Source: UBA7672 sp040398465
GTDB lineage: Bacteria; Pseudomonadota; Alphaproteobacteria; Caulobacterales; Hyphomonadaceae
Direction: 5' to 3'
Length of the DNA: 64,000 bases
NCBI GenBank assembly: GCA_040398465.1
Contig: JBBAUA010000006.1
Span: forward strand, 30,813 to 94,812
The translations under genes and the position numbers were made by a program. The notes beneath the pieces are model-generated. The model searched no databases. It was not told the origin of the DNA and saw only the letters and a program-made list of their open reading frames with translations. Each line of letters opens with the position of its first letter. Position 1 is the first letter of the stretch. This document shows positions 1-8,001 of the stretch, one piece after another.

Positions 1-20
1 GTGCGCAGGACTTCGATCAT
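1..20 (-). CDS. Start of a probable DUF2007 protein (partial, runs off the left edge)
   Basis: Reading leftwards from an ATG at 20-18 gives Met-Ile-Glu-Val-Leu-Arg-(Thr) before the window ends. This resembles the usual opening of DUF2007 'putative signal transducing' proteins (MIELLRT-like), small proteins that in many alphaproteobacteria lie head-to-head with the polyprenyl diphosphate synthase gene, as here. Only six complete codons are visible, so the call rests on that short match plus the neighbourhood. No strong Shine-Dalgarno is seen. Confidence 0.4.
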
Positions 21-66
21 TCTCGCGACAACTTGCCACGCCAATGGCGGGACGGGAACCTGTTCG

Positions 67-96
67 TTGACCGGCTTCTCAGGCGAGAAATATCCT
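67..96 (+). promoter_or_regulatory. Candidate sigma-70 promoter for the polyprenyl synthase gene
   Basis: TTGACC at 67-72 and TATCCT at 91-96 are separated by 18 bases and point at the synthase start 50 bases downstream. The region lies between two divergent starts, where a promoter is expected. Inferred from hexamer match only. Confidence 0.4.
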
Positions 97-145
97 ATAT
101 CAGCAACGGACGTTTTAGTCGTGTTGCAAGCGCAAGGGATACCCA

Positions 146-1180
146 TTGGCCCTGCACGCCGAGGTCCAGAAGCAAGACCCATCGCCAGGCCTGTCGCCGT
201 CCACGCCAATGGATCGGCTGATGGTTCTGCTGGCGCCAGAGCTTGCTGATGTCGAACGCCTGCTGGCCGAGCGGGCGGCGAGCCCTGTCGCCACCATACC
301 CGACCTTTCGAGCTATCTGATCGCCGCCGGCGGCAAGCGCCTGCGCCCGGTCCTTACCCTCGCCTCCGCCCGCGCCGTGGGCGGCATTGGCGGTGACGCG
401 GTTTGCAAGCTCGCAACCGCCGTCGAATTCATCCACACCGCCACGCTGCTGCACGACGATGTGGTCGACGATTCCGAACTGCGCCGCGGCAAGGCCGCCG
501 CCAAGAATGTCTGGGGCGCGTCCGCCTCCATCCTCGTCGGCGACTTTCTCTTCGCCCGCTCCTTCACGCTGATGACCGAGACGCGCGACCTGCGTATCCT
601 CGACATTCTCAGCCGCGCCTCCTGCGTCATCGCCGAGGGCGAAGTCCGCCAGCTCGCCGCCATCGGCAAGCCGGATCTCGCCCTGCCGGAATACATGGCC
701 ATCGTCGAAGCCAAGACCGCCGCCCTGTTCGAAGCGGCCGCCCGCGCCGGCGCGTACACGGCCACCGATGACGACGACGCTGCCGACGCAATGGGTGAGT
801 ACGGCCGCCGCTTGGGCCGCGCCTTCCAGATCGTCGACGACCTGCTCGACTATGGCGGCCTAACCTCCGTCATCGGCAAGGCGGTTGGTGATGATTTCCG
901 GGAAGGCAAGATCACCATGCCCGTCATCTATGCGCGGGAAGCCGGCAGCGCCGCTGACCTCGAATTCTGGGACCGCGTGATGGGCGAACGCGACCAGCGC
1001 GAAAGCGACCTCGCGCACGCTATCCACCTGATCCGCGCCACAGGCGCCGCGGAGCGCACGCTCGAAACCGCGCGCATGGAAGCGGCCGCCGCACGCGCCG
1101 CCCTCGCCTGCGCCGCACGCGGCCCCTGCCACGACGAACTCGCCGGGCTCGCGGATCAGTCCGTGAACCGCGCGTTCTGA
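146..1180 (+). CDS. ispB: Trans polyprenyl (octa/decaprenyl) diphosphate synthase
   Basis: Long-chain prenyltransferase that adds isopentenyl diphosphate units to make the side chain of ubiquinone. The 344-residue product shows GKR at 63-65, the first aspartate-rich motif DDVVDD at 104-109 and the second DDLLD at 231-235, all typical of the family (usual length 320-345). The TTG start at 146 has AAGGGA six bases upstream. An ATG at 209 in the same frame lacks a Shine-Dalgarno and is less likely, though the motifs would survive. The chain length of the product cannot be read with certainty. The gene ends three bases before the convergent stop of the next gene. Confidence 0.93.
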   Translation: MALHAEVQKQDPSPGLSPSTPMDRLMVLLAPELADVERLLAERAASPVATIPDLSSYLIAAGGKRLRPVLTLASARAVGGIGGDAVCKLATAVEFIHTATLLHDDVVDDSELRRGKAAAKNVWGASASILVGDFLFARSFTLMTETRDLRILDILSRASCVIAEGEVRQLAAIGKPDLALPEYMAIVEAKTAALFEAAARAGAYTATDDDDAADAMGEYGRRLGRAFQIVDDLLDYGGLTSVIGKAVGDDFREGKITMPVIYAREAGSAADLEFWDRVMGERDQRESDLAHAIHLIRATGAAERTLETARMEAAAARAALACAARGPCHDELAGLADQSVNRAF

Positions 1181-1183
1181 TCG

Positions 1184-2230
1184 CTACAGCACGTCCGCGC
1201 CAACCAGCCCGTTCGCCACGCCCGCGCGCCGGATGCGCCAGTGCACCCAGATGCTGATGGCCAGCAGCGCGATGAACGCGATCACAGGCGCATAGCCGCC
1301 GAGCATCGTCGCACCGACGGCCACCACCGCCGCATTCAGCGCCCACACCGCATGCACGCCCGCGATCTGCGAATGCTTCAGGCCCGTCTTCAACGCGATC
1401 TGGTAGCTGTGATCGAGGTGCGCGACCCACAGCTTCTTGCCGTGCTTCGATCGCCACGCGAGCGTCAGCAGAACGTCCGACAGGAAGGGCAGCAGCAGAA
1501 TCGCCGGCACGAACAGCAGATCCGGCCGCAGCCGCACCAGCTCCAGCCCCAGCCCGCCCAGAAGCGCCCCAGTGAACAGGGCGCCAGCGTCGCCGACATA
1601 CAGCAGCCCCTGCACGTTCCAGACGAGAAACCCCGCCAGCCCGCCCGCCAGCGCCGCCGCGGCGAGCGAGATATGCCACGCGCCCGTCGCCGCCCCGCAC
1701 GCCGCCAGCCCCACCGCCGCCACACACGCCATTCCCATCGACAGGCCGTTGGCGCCGTCCATGAAGTTCACCGCATTGACCACGACGATCAGCCACAACG
1801 CCGATCCGGCAATCGCAAGCATCAGCGGCAGTTCAAGCGACGCCCCCGGCCAGAACCCCATCACATCTGCGCGCAGGCCAAGCGCCGCCATGCCGACGGC
1901 GACAGCGGCGATCAGCGCCAGCTTCACGATCGCACGCAGCTTCAGGATGTCGTCGGCAAGACCCACCGCCAGCACCGCAATTGATCCGATGCCGGCGACG
2001 ATCAGTGCAGGATCGTACCCGAAACGCGAAACCTCCGCATACGTCGCGAACGCCAGCGCGGCCGACAACGCGACCGCCAGACCGCCCGCCGTCGGCACCG
2101 GGGCCTTCTGTAGCTTGCGCGCTTCCGTCGGCGCATCGACGATCCGCAGCGTGATCACCACACGGCAAAGCAAGGCCGAAGGCGCTGCCGCCAGGGCGAA
2201 CACCACCAGGATGTGCCACAGCTCAATCAT
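1184..2230 (-). CDS. WecA/MraY-like glycosyl-phosphate transferase (glycosyltransferase family 4)
   Basis: Polytopic membrane enzyme of the family that moves a sugar-1-phosphate (GlcNAc-1-P in WecA) from a UDP-sugar to undecaprenyl phosphate, the first step of a cell-surface glycan. In 348 residues I see about ten hydrophobic segments, the metal-binding DD at 93-94 in GLADD, the NAVNFMDG motif at 152-159, GDAG at 213-216 and a basic/His loop AHLDHSYQ at 270-277. Absence of peptidoglycan genes around it argues against MraY itself. It starts eight bases after the ispE stop on the same strand, so the two are probably co-transcribed. The sugar substrate is unknown. Confidence 0.85.
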   Translation of the reverse strand: MIELWHILVVFALAAAPSALLCRVVITLRIVDAPTEARKLQKAPVPTAGGLAVALSAALAFATYAEVSRFGYDPALIVAGIGSIAVLAVGLADDILKLRAIVKLALIAAVAVGMAALGLRADVMGFWPGASLELPLMLAIAGSALWLIVVVNAVNFMDGANGLSMGMACVAAVGLAACGAATGAWHISLAAAALAGGLAGFLVWNVQGLLYVGDAGALFTGALLGGLGLELVRLRPDLLFVPAILLLPFLSDVLLTLAWRSKHGKKLWVAHLDHSYQIALKTGLKHSQIAGVHAVWALNAAVVAVGATMLGGYAPVIAFIALLAISIWVHWRIRRAGVANGLVGADVL

Positions 2231-2238
2231 GAGAGGGC

Positions 2239-3159
2239 TCAGTCATCGACAGGAACCGGCGGCGCGCCCCGGAACGTCGTCGCCTTCACCCAGTATTTCT
2301 TCTTCGCCTCGCCGATCGCCGCGGCAGCCGCCGCAGCTTCCGCGTCGCTCCCGAACAGCGCAAAGCACGTCGGCCCGCTGCCCGACATGCGCGCCAGCAG
2401 GCAACCAGGCTGCGCCTGCATCAGCGCCAGCGCGCGCCCGATCTCGGGGCACAGCGCCAGCGCCGCCGGCTGCAGGTCATTGCGAAACTCGGCCAGCCCA
2501 ATCGCAAAACGCTCCGCGTCCTCGCCCCATGGCGGCTCCATCTCGCGAAACGTGCGGTTGGCGCCCATCCGGTCGAACCGGTCGAACACCTTGCGGGTCT
2601 CCAGCATGATCCCGGGATTGACCAGGATCGCCGGCAGGTCCGGCGCTGCGACATCGATCAGCCGGTCCCCCGTCCCGCGCATCACCAGCGGCCGCTGCCG
2701 CACGCACGCCGGCACATCCGACCCCAGCTGAATCGCGATGCGCTCCAGCGCCGCCTCGCCAAACTCCACGCCCCACATCTCATTCAGCACGAGCAGGGTC
2801 GCCGCCGCATCCGACGACCCTCCTCCCACGCCGCCCGCTATCGGCAGCACCTTGTGCAACGTCAGCCCTGCGCCCAGCCCCGTACGATCGCACGCATCGC
2901 GCAACGCCATTGCAGCCGCGAGCACAAGATTGTTCGGCGCATGCTTCAGCTGCTTGGCCCCCGGCCCCTCGACGCTCAGCGACACATGCGGCGCCGGCCG
3001 CGCAAGAATGCGATCCGCCGCTCGCGTATCGGCAAACATCACAAGACTATCCACCGGATGCAGCCCGCCTGGGCCCGGCGCCCCGACATGCAGGTAAAGG
3101 TTCACCTTCGCCGGCGCCCACGCCGTGGAGAAGTTCGCGCGATCTGGACTCAGGCTCAT
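2239..3159 (-). CDS. ispE: 4-diphosphocytidyl-2-C-methyl-D-erythritol kinase
   Basis: GHMP-family kinase of the MEP isoprenoid pathway: phosphorylates CDP-methylerythritol with ATP in the cytoplasm. The 306-residue product has PAKVN at 16-20, the glycine-rich ATP loop PIAGGVGGGSSDAA at 106-119 and the C-terminal MSGSGPTCFALF segment. The ATG at 3159 overlaps the TGA of the upstream TPR gene as ATGA, which both fixes the start and suggests translational coupling; a longer in-frame reading to 3270 would overlap that gene by over 100 bases and is rejected. An ispE next to a TPR lipoprotein gene recurs, as I recall, in Caulobacter-type genomes. Confidence 0.95.
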   Translation of the reverse strand: MSLSPDRANFSTAWAPAKVNLYLHVGAPGPGGLHPVDSLVMFADTRAADRILARPAPHVSLSVEGPGAKQLKHAPNNLVLAAAMALRDACDRTGLGAGLTLHKVLPIAGGVGGGSSDAAATLLVLNEMWGVEFGEAALERIAIQLGSDVPACVRQRPLVMRGTGDRLIDVAAPDLPAILVNPGIMLETRKVFDRFDRMGANRTFREMEPPWGEDAERFAIGLAEFRNDLQPAALALCPEIGRALALMQAQPGCLLARMSGSGPTCFALFGSDAEAAAAAAAIGEAKKKYWVKATTFRGAPPVPVDD

Positions 3160-4919
3160 GGGCGCGAAGCTAGACGCGCTCCCGGCATCGCTGGCAAGCC
3201 CTTCTCGAGCTTCTCGCGCAGCGTGATCTCGCGCGCGGCCTCCGGCTTCAGGCGGAGGGCGGCGAGCCATTCGAATCGCGCATCGTCCTGACGGCCGCTG
3301 CGCCAGTAGGCATCGCCAAGATGATCGAGAATCTCCGGATCGATGGGCGACAATTCAGCCGCGCGTTCGAGATGCTCGATCGCCACATCGTAATGCCCAA
3401 GCTGGTAGTGCGCCCATCCGAGGCTGTCGACGATATAGCCCTGGTCGGGACGCGACTCCGCCGCGCGCGTGATCAGCGCCAGCCCTTCCTCGACGCGCTT
3501 GCCCTGTTTGATCCAGCCATATCCGAGATAGTTGAGCAGCTCCGGCCGGTCAGGCTCGATCGCCATCGCGGCCTTCAGGTCTTCCTCGGCGCCGGCCCAG
3601 TCAGCGGCCTCGTTGCGGACCGTCGCCCGCGCATACAGCACCATCCAGTCCGCGCGCCCGCGCGCCGTATCCGCTGCAATCACCAGGTCGTAAAGCTTGC
3701 GCGCCACGTCGAGCCGGCCATTGAACCGGTTGAGGTCGCCCGCACGCACCAGGATTTCGCGCCGCTGCGACAGCGACAGCGCGCGATCTCCCATCACGAG
3801 AGCTTCAGCGGGCTTTTCCTCCGCATTCAGGATCGCCGCCGCTTCCATCCGCGCGTCCGCAGCCCACGCCGTTGAATCGGGAATGGACTGCAGCACGGCC
3901 AGCGCCGCATCCGGCCTGTCCTGCCGCGTATAGGCATCCGCCAGCGCAAAGCGCGCCGCCGCCAGATCCGGATCGAGATGCAGCACCAGCGCGTGCCGCA
4001 TCGCCGACAGCTCCGGGCTCGACCGCACCAGCCCCGTGCCCGACACGACGAACATCGCCATCGCCGCGCCGCTGCGCGCCGTCAGCTTCGGCCGCACAAT
4101 CTTCCGGCCAGCGTCCAGATCCGCCAGCACGCGCGCGACGCCAGGCCCACCTTCATCGTCACCGCCCGCCGCCAGCGCGATCAGATCGCGCGCGCCTTGC
4201 ACATTCCCGCGCGATGCCTGCAGGCTCGCGCCCAGCGTCGCCACCGCATCCCGCGTCGCCAGCGGCATGCGCAGCGCCTGCCGGAAGAATTCCGCCGCCT
4301 CATCGTCGCGGCCCGCCTGCATCAGCACCATCGCCTTCAGCGCCGCCTGCTCGCCCGCCACCATGCGCCGCCCCGGCAGCTGATCGGCCTCGACCACGCC
4401 CTTCTGCGCGTTCTCGACCGTCGCAAGCCAGACAGACAAAAAGCCCGCGAGGTCAACATTCAGCGCGCCAAGCACCGGCTTGCGCAGCCGCGTCTGCGCC
4501 GACTTCAGCCGGCCTTCCGCGATGTCGTCGATGATCAGCGCCAGCTGCGCGCTCGGCGCATCATCCGCCGCGTCGGCCGGAGCCCCGCGCGCCAGCTTGA
4601 CCGCCGCCGCCGCATCGCCTGCCGCCAATGTCGAGATCGTCGCGCGTTCCAGCAGGCCCGGATCGCCCGGCGAACTCGTCCACGCGCGCCGATAGTACGT
4701 CGCGGCCGAAGCCGGATCGCCTGTCATCACCGCATAACGGGCCGTGATGAAGTCGGCATATTCCTGCTGCGTGCGCAGCTCCTCCAGCATTGCTTCCGAG
4801 AACCATGGCGGCGCCGTGGGCGACATAGCGCATCCGCCGAGCGCCAGCGCGGACAAGGCCGCCCCTGAAAACAATGCTAGCCGCGTCCGGAATCCGGGCG
4901 TCAATGTTCCTGACCACAT
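3156..4919 (-). CDS. TPR-repeat lipoprotein
   Basis: 587-residue exported protein with an N-terminal hydrophobic segment ending in the lipobox LGGC, so probably anchored to the outer membrane. The rest is helical; clear TPRs lie near the C-terminus (YLGYGWIKQGK..., SLGWAHYQLGHYDVAIEHLERA, DHLGDAYWRSGR). Such proteins act as scaffolds, but the partner is unknown. The ATG at 4919 follows GAGCGG; a TTG at 4937 is possible but weak. The stop overlaps the ispE start. The C-terminal arrangement closely parallels that of the next TPR lipoprotein upstream, suggesting the two are paralogues. Confidence 0.85.
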   Translation of the reverse strand: MWSGTLTPGFRTRLALFSGAALSALALGGCAMSPTAPPWFSEAMLEELRTQQEYADFITARYAVMTGDPASAATYYRRAWTSSPGDPGLLERATISTLAAGDAAAAVKLARGAPADAADDAPSAQLALIIDDIAEGRLKSAQTRLRKPVLGALNVDLAGFLSVWLATVENAQKGVVEADQLPGRRMVAGEQAALKAMVLMQAGRDDEAAEFFRQALRMPLATRDAVATLGASLQASRGNVQGARDLIALAAGGDDEGGPGVARVLADLDAGRKIVRPKLTARSGAAMAMFVVSGTGLVRSSPELSAMRHALVLHLDPDLAAARFALADAYTRQDRPDAALAVLQSIPDSTAWAADARMEAAAILNAEEKPAEALVMGDRALSLSQRREILVRAGDLNRFNGRLDVARKLYDLVIAADTARGRADWMVLYARATVRNEAADWAGAEEDLKAAMAIEPDRPELLNYLGYGWIKQGKRVEEGLALITRAAESRPDQGYIVDSLGWAHYQLGHYDVAIEHLERAAELSPIDPEILDHLGDAYWRSGRQDDARFEWLAALRLKPEAAREITLREKLEKGLPAMPGARLASRP

Positions 4920-4999
4920 CCGCTCACGTTGCCTCAAGCCGTTCGCCGCATCAACCGGCAGGTACGGTTAAGGATCTGGCCAATCAGGTCAGGAAACCC

Positions 5000-7054
5000 T
5001 CAGATATCGCTGATGCTTTCGTCCCGCGGGTTCAGCGGAACCTCGGGCGTGTCGCGGCGCACAGGCGGCGGCGTATTCAGCCCCTCGCGCAGCTTCGCCT
5101 CGATCCGGGCCACACGCTCGGCGGGCGGGTAGGCCGTCAGCGCCTCGCGCCAGTGCTTGCGCGCCTCGTCAGGCTCGCCCAGGCGCCACTTCACGTCGCC
5201 CATGTGATCCGACAGCTCCCAGTGCCCGAACGGATCGTAGGCCTCCAGCGCCATCTCGATGAAGCGGTTCGCTTCGCGGAAATCGCCATACTGGTAATAG
5301 GCCCATCCGATCGAATCGAGCAGGTTCGGCTCGTCCGGCGTCAGGCGGATCGCCTGCTTCAGCATGCGGAAGCCTTCGTCCAGCTCCGCCGCGCTCGCAT
5401 GATCGTCCACGAGCGAGTATCCGAAATTGTTCATCAGCCCGGTATTGTCCGGCGAGTCCGCCAGCATCTCGCGCATGATGCCGAGCCCCTCCTGCCGCTC
5501 CGGCGTATCCACCAGGAGAGAGGCCAGGAATTGCTGCGTCGACTCATCGTCGCGGATCGCCCGGGCCGCGCGCGCGTCGCTCACCGCCAGCGCCATGTTG
5601 CCGCCCTGGCTGTGCGCCTGCGAGCGCGTCAGTAGCGCGAACACGCGTTGCGCGTCCGACATCCGCTCCTGCTTCATCGCCTGCTCGATCAGCTGCAGCG
5701 CCCGCGGGATCCGGTTTGCCGACACGAGCGAACTCGCAGCCTGCACCTTCGCATCGGCGCTGTTGTCGATCTTCAAGGAGCGCTCGACCACCGCCTCCAT
5801 CGTCTCGGGCGATCCAAGCTCCAGCGCCGCCAGCCCCGCTGTCGATTGTAGCAGCGCCGCGTGCTCCTTGCGCGGATTGCCGATCTGCGAGAGGCGCAGC
5901 GCCGGCTCGAACCTGCCCTGCTCATAGAGCTTGCCCGCCTCCGCAATGCGGATCTCGCCATTGTCCGGGTCGACCAGCAGCGCACTCTGGCGCATCGACG
6001 ACAGGAGGTGGTTGAACGGCGCCTTCGCGCCGCGTCCGCTCATCGCCGCCATGATGGCTTCCTGTTCCTCGACCAGGTCCGCCTGATCGCCGATCGCCAG
6101 CGCCATCGCCTGCTTGAGCGTACGCGGCTTCCAGCGATCCCCGCCCGACTTCGCCATCTCCAGCCGCGACTCGACATAGCCATCCTGCGGCGACGCCGCG
6201 AGCAGCCGCGTGAGCAGCGCGACGGCGTCCGCATCGCGATTGATCCCGCGCAGCAGTTCCGCCTGGCGCAAGGCCAGCAGGCGTTGCGCATTGAACGCCC
6301 GCGCCCGCGCGAAATACGTCATCGATCCCGCCTCGGCAGGATCGGGCGCGTCGAACTCATCCGGCGCCTCATCGTAAACCGCCAGCGCGCCATCATGGTC
6401 GCCAAGCCCCTCGGCCAGCAGCGCGCGATGACCCATCACGGTCGCAGCCGGCAGCGCCCGGCGCAGCTTTACCATCTCGGCCTTGGCGTCGTCAGCGCGG
6501 CTGTTGAACGCCATCACCCACGGCTTGAGATGAATGGCCCCCATCCATTCCTGCTGCGGCTTGCCTTCAAGCGCATCGATCACGGACTGCGCCGTGGCCG
6601 TGTCATCCGCCGCGATGGCGTCGACCACCATATAGCCCCACGCGCCCGCACTCTCGGACCGCGCAAATTCACTACGCACGCGTGTCATGAACGCATTCAT
6701 GTCGGCGTTCTCGATCATCGCGTTGGGGCTCGCATAAGGCGCCATAGGCGCATCGAACGGCGCCGTCGCCATGGCCGCCGCTGACACCGGAGTCATCACA
6801 GGAGCGGACGCCGCCGCAGGATCTAGCGGCGCATCGCCTTCCGGCGCCGGAGCAATCATCGCCTTCTGCACGGCAAGTGAATCGCGCGGCAGCTGCCCGC
6901 ATGTATTCATCGGCTGCACGCCGCCGCCCGTGAACACATAGACTGTCCGGCACCCGCCCATGTCGCCGAACCCGGGCACGCCGCCCGTGGCGCACGCCGA
7001 AAGCAGCACGGCCGCCGAAGCCGCAAGTATCAGGCGAAGTTTCAGGTGTTTCAT
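5000..7054 (-). CDS. TPR-repeat lipoprotein with an N-terminal cysteine-bearing domain
   Basis: 684-residue protein with signal peptide and lipobox LSAC. Right after the lipidated Cys comes a short module containing CRTVYVFTGGG, QPMNTCG and PRD, followed by a Pro/Ala-rich linker and a long run of degenerate TPRs, the last ones clear (LLDSIGWAYYQYGDFREANRFIEMALE; LSDHMGDVKWRLGEPDEARKHW). The same N-terminal module occurs in the separate small lipoprotein at 7494-7979, which looks like a stand-alone version. Likely periplasmic face of the outer membrane; role unknown. It lies 80 bases upstream of the other TPR lipoprotein on the same strand. Confidence 0.85.
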   Translation of the reverse strand: MKHLKLRLILAASAAVLLSACATGGVPGFGDMGGCRTVYVFTGGGVQPMNTCGQLPRDSLAVQKAMIAPAPEGDAPLDPAAASAPVMTPVSAAAMATAPFDAPMAPYASPNAMIENADMNAFMTRVRSEFARSESAGAWGYMVVDAIAADDTATAQSVIDALEGKPQQEWMGAIHLKPWVMAFNSRADDAKAEMVKLRRALPAATVMGHRALLAEGLGDHDGALAVYDEAPDEFDAPDPAEAGSMTYFARARAFNAQRLLALRQAELLRGINRDADAVALLTRLLAASPQDGYVESRLEMAKSGGDRWKPRTLKQAMALAIGDQADLVEEQEAIMAAMSGRGAKAPFNHLLSSMRQSALLVDPDNGEIRIAEAGKLYEQGRFEPALRLSQIGNPRKEHAALLQSTAGLAALELGSPETMEAVVERSLKIDNSADAKVQAASSLVSANRIPRALQLIEQAMKQERMSDAQRVFALLTRSQAHSQGGNMALAVSDARAARAIRDDESTQQFLASLLVDTPERQEGLGIMREMLADSPDNTGLMNNFGYSLVDDHASAAELDEGFRMLKQAIRLTPDEPNLLDSIGWAYYQYGDFREANRFIEMALEAYDPFGHWELSDHMGDVKWRLGEPDEARKHWREALTAYPPAERVARIEAKLREGLNTPPPVRRDTPEVPLNPRDESISDI

Positions 7055-7276
7055 CTTCCGACGCTATCCGAACACAACCAAAGGCTCAACCGAGCCGGAG
7101 CCGTGAGTTGCATCACCCTTTTTGGCGTTAAAGCGGCGGATACCGGGGCGGGCGGGTGTGGGAGGCTTTACGTTCGGGCCAAATGCAACGGGCACGCGTC
7201 GCTCATCGCCGGCCCCGATCCCTAATTCATGAGCCAGGCGAGCAAAAGCTCACGGCAACCCGCGCATTCAGGGCAG

Positions 7277-7444
7277 TCACTCGCTGACAAGCTGAGGGGC
7301 GGTCTGCTGGTTCAGCAAATAAGTCACGCCGCCGATGGCGAGCGCGCAAATGATCAGGACGAACCACGGAGACACTCGCAATGGACGCCGCGGCTTCTTC
7401 GGCGGCGGCGGCTTGCGGAACCGGATGACATTGTCGTCGCTCAT
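7277..7444 (-). CDS. Small single-pass membrane protein (55 residues)
   Basis: Starts MSDDNVIRFRKPPPPKKPRR, a basic proline-rich cytoplasmic tail, followed by one hydrophobic helix (about residues 27-45) and a short polar end. The ATG at 7444 is chosen because the helix and polar leader make a coherent small protein, whereas the upstream extension is arginine/cysteine-rich nonsense overlapping its neighbour. Basic tail and 'inside-positive' rule predict N-in orientation. I do not recognise a named family. Lies between two lipoprotein genes on the same strand. Confidence 0.6.
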   Translation of the reverse strand: MSDDNVIRFRKPPPPKKPRRPLRVSPWFVLIICALAIGGVTYLLNQQTAPQLVSE

Positions 7445-7493
7445 TTCATGCAGCCTGCAAGACCTGATCATCCGGTACGCCAGCGAGACCGCT

Positions 7494-7979
7494 CTACGAC
7501 AAGAACCCCGCCGCCCGCCATGCAAGCACCAGATACATGAGCGCATGCTCACGATCCTCGGTCGCAAACACGTCCAGAGATGCGAGGGACAGCGCCAGCC
7601 TGCGGCGCACGCGCACCGCATCTCTCGGCTCCGGCATCGCGATCACATCCCGCACCGCATCGTTGACGATCTTGGTGAGCGGCGCTCTGTCCTGCGGGGT
7701 ATCGACGCCGGTGTAAAAGGCGTCCCCTTCGAACTTCGGCGCAGCGAGCAAGGCCACAAGACCCCTGCCCGTCGCACCCGCCGATGTCTGCGCCATCAGC
7801 CCGTCACGCGGAATGCCGCCGCAGCTGTTCACCGGCTGCACCACTCCGCCGCTCAGCACGTAAACCGTCCGGCAGCCATTGCTGCCGAATTCCTGGAGCG
7901 CGCCAGAAAGGCATCCCGACAGCAACAGCGCGACCGAAGAGATCAGCACGCCGCGCAAGAAAACAACTCCGGCCCGCAT
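7494..7979 (-). CDS. Small lipoprotein sharing a domain with the neighbouring TPR lipoprotein
   Basis: 161-residue product with a hydrophobic leader and lipobox LSGC, then a module with CRTVYVLSGGV, QPVNSCG and PRDGLMAQ that matches, position by position, the N-terminus of the 684-residue TPR lipoprotein 440 bases downstream. The remaining ~110 residues are unique and end in a hydrophobic stretch. The ATG at 7979 gives a perfect lipoprotein signal; longer frames read into the ETF-QO gene. The two conserved Cys of the module could form a disulfide in the periplasm (inference). Function unknown. Confidence 0.75.
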   Translation of the reverse strand: MRAGVVFLRGVLISSVALLLSGCLSGALQEFGSNGCRTVYVLSGGVVQPVNSCGGIPRDGLMAQTSAGATGRGLVALLAAPKFEGDAFYTGVDTPQDRAPLTKIVNDAVRDVIAMPEPRDAVRVRRRLALSLASLDVFATEDREHALMYLVLAWRAAGFLS

Positions 7980-8001
7980 GCTCGCCCCCCGACCTCGCAG
8001 C

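Noticed and set aside
1184..2230. MraY of peptidoglycan synthesis
   Set aside because: Motifs fit the wider family, but the division/cell-wall cluster that normally surrounds mraY is absent, so a WecA-like role is more likely.
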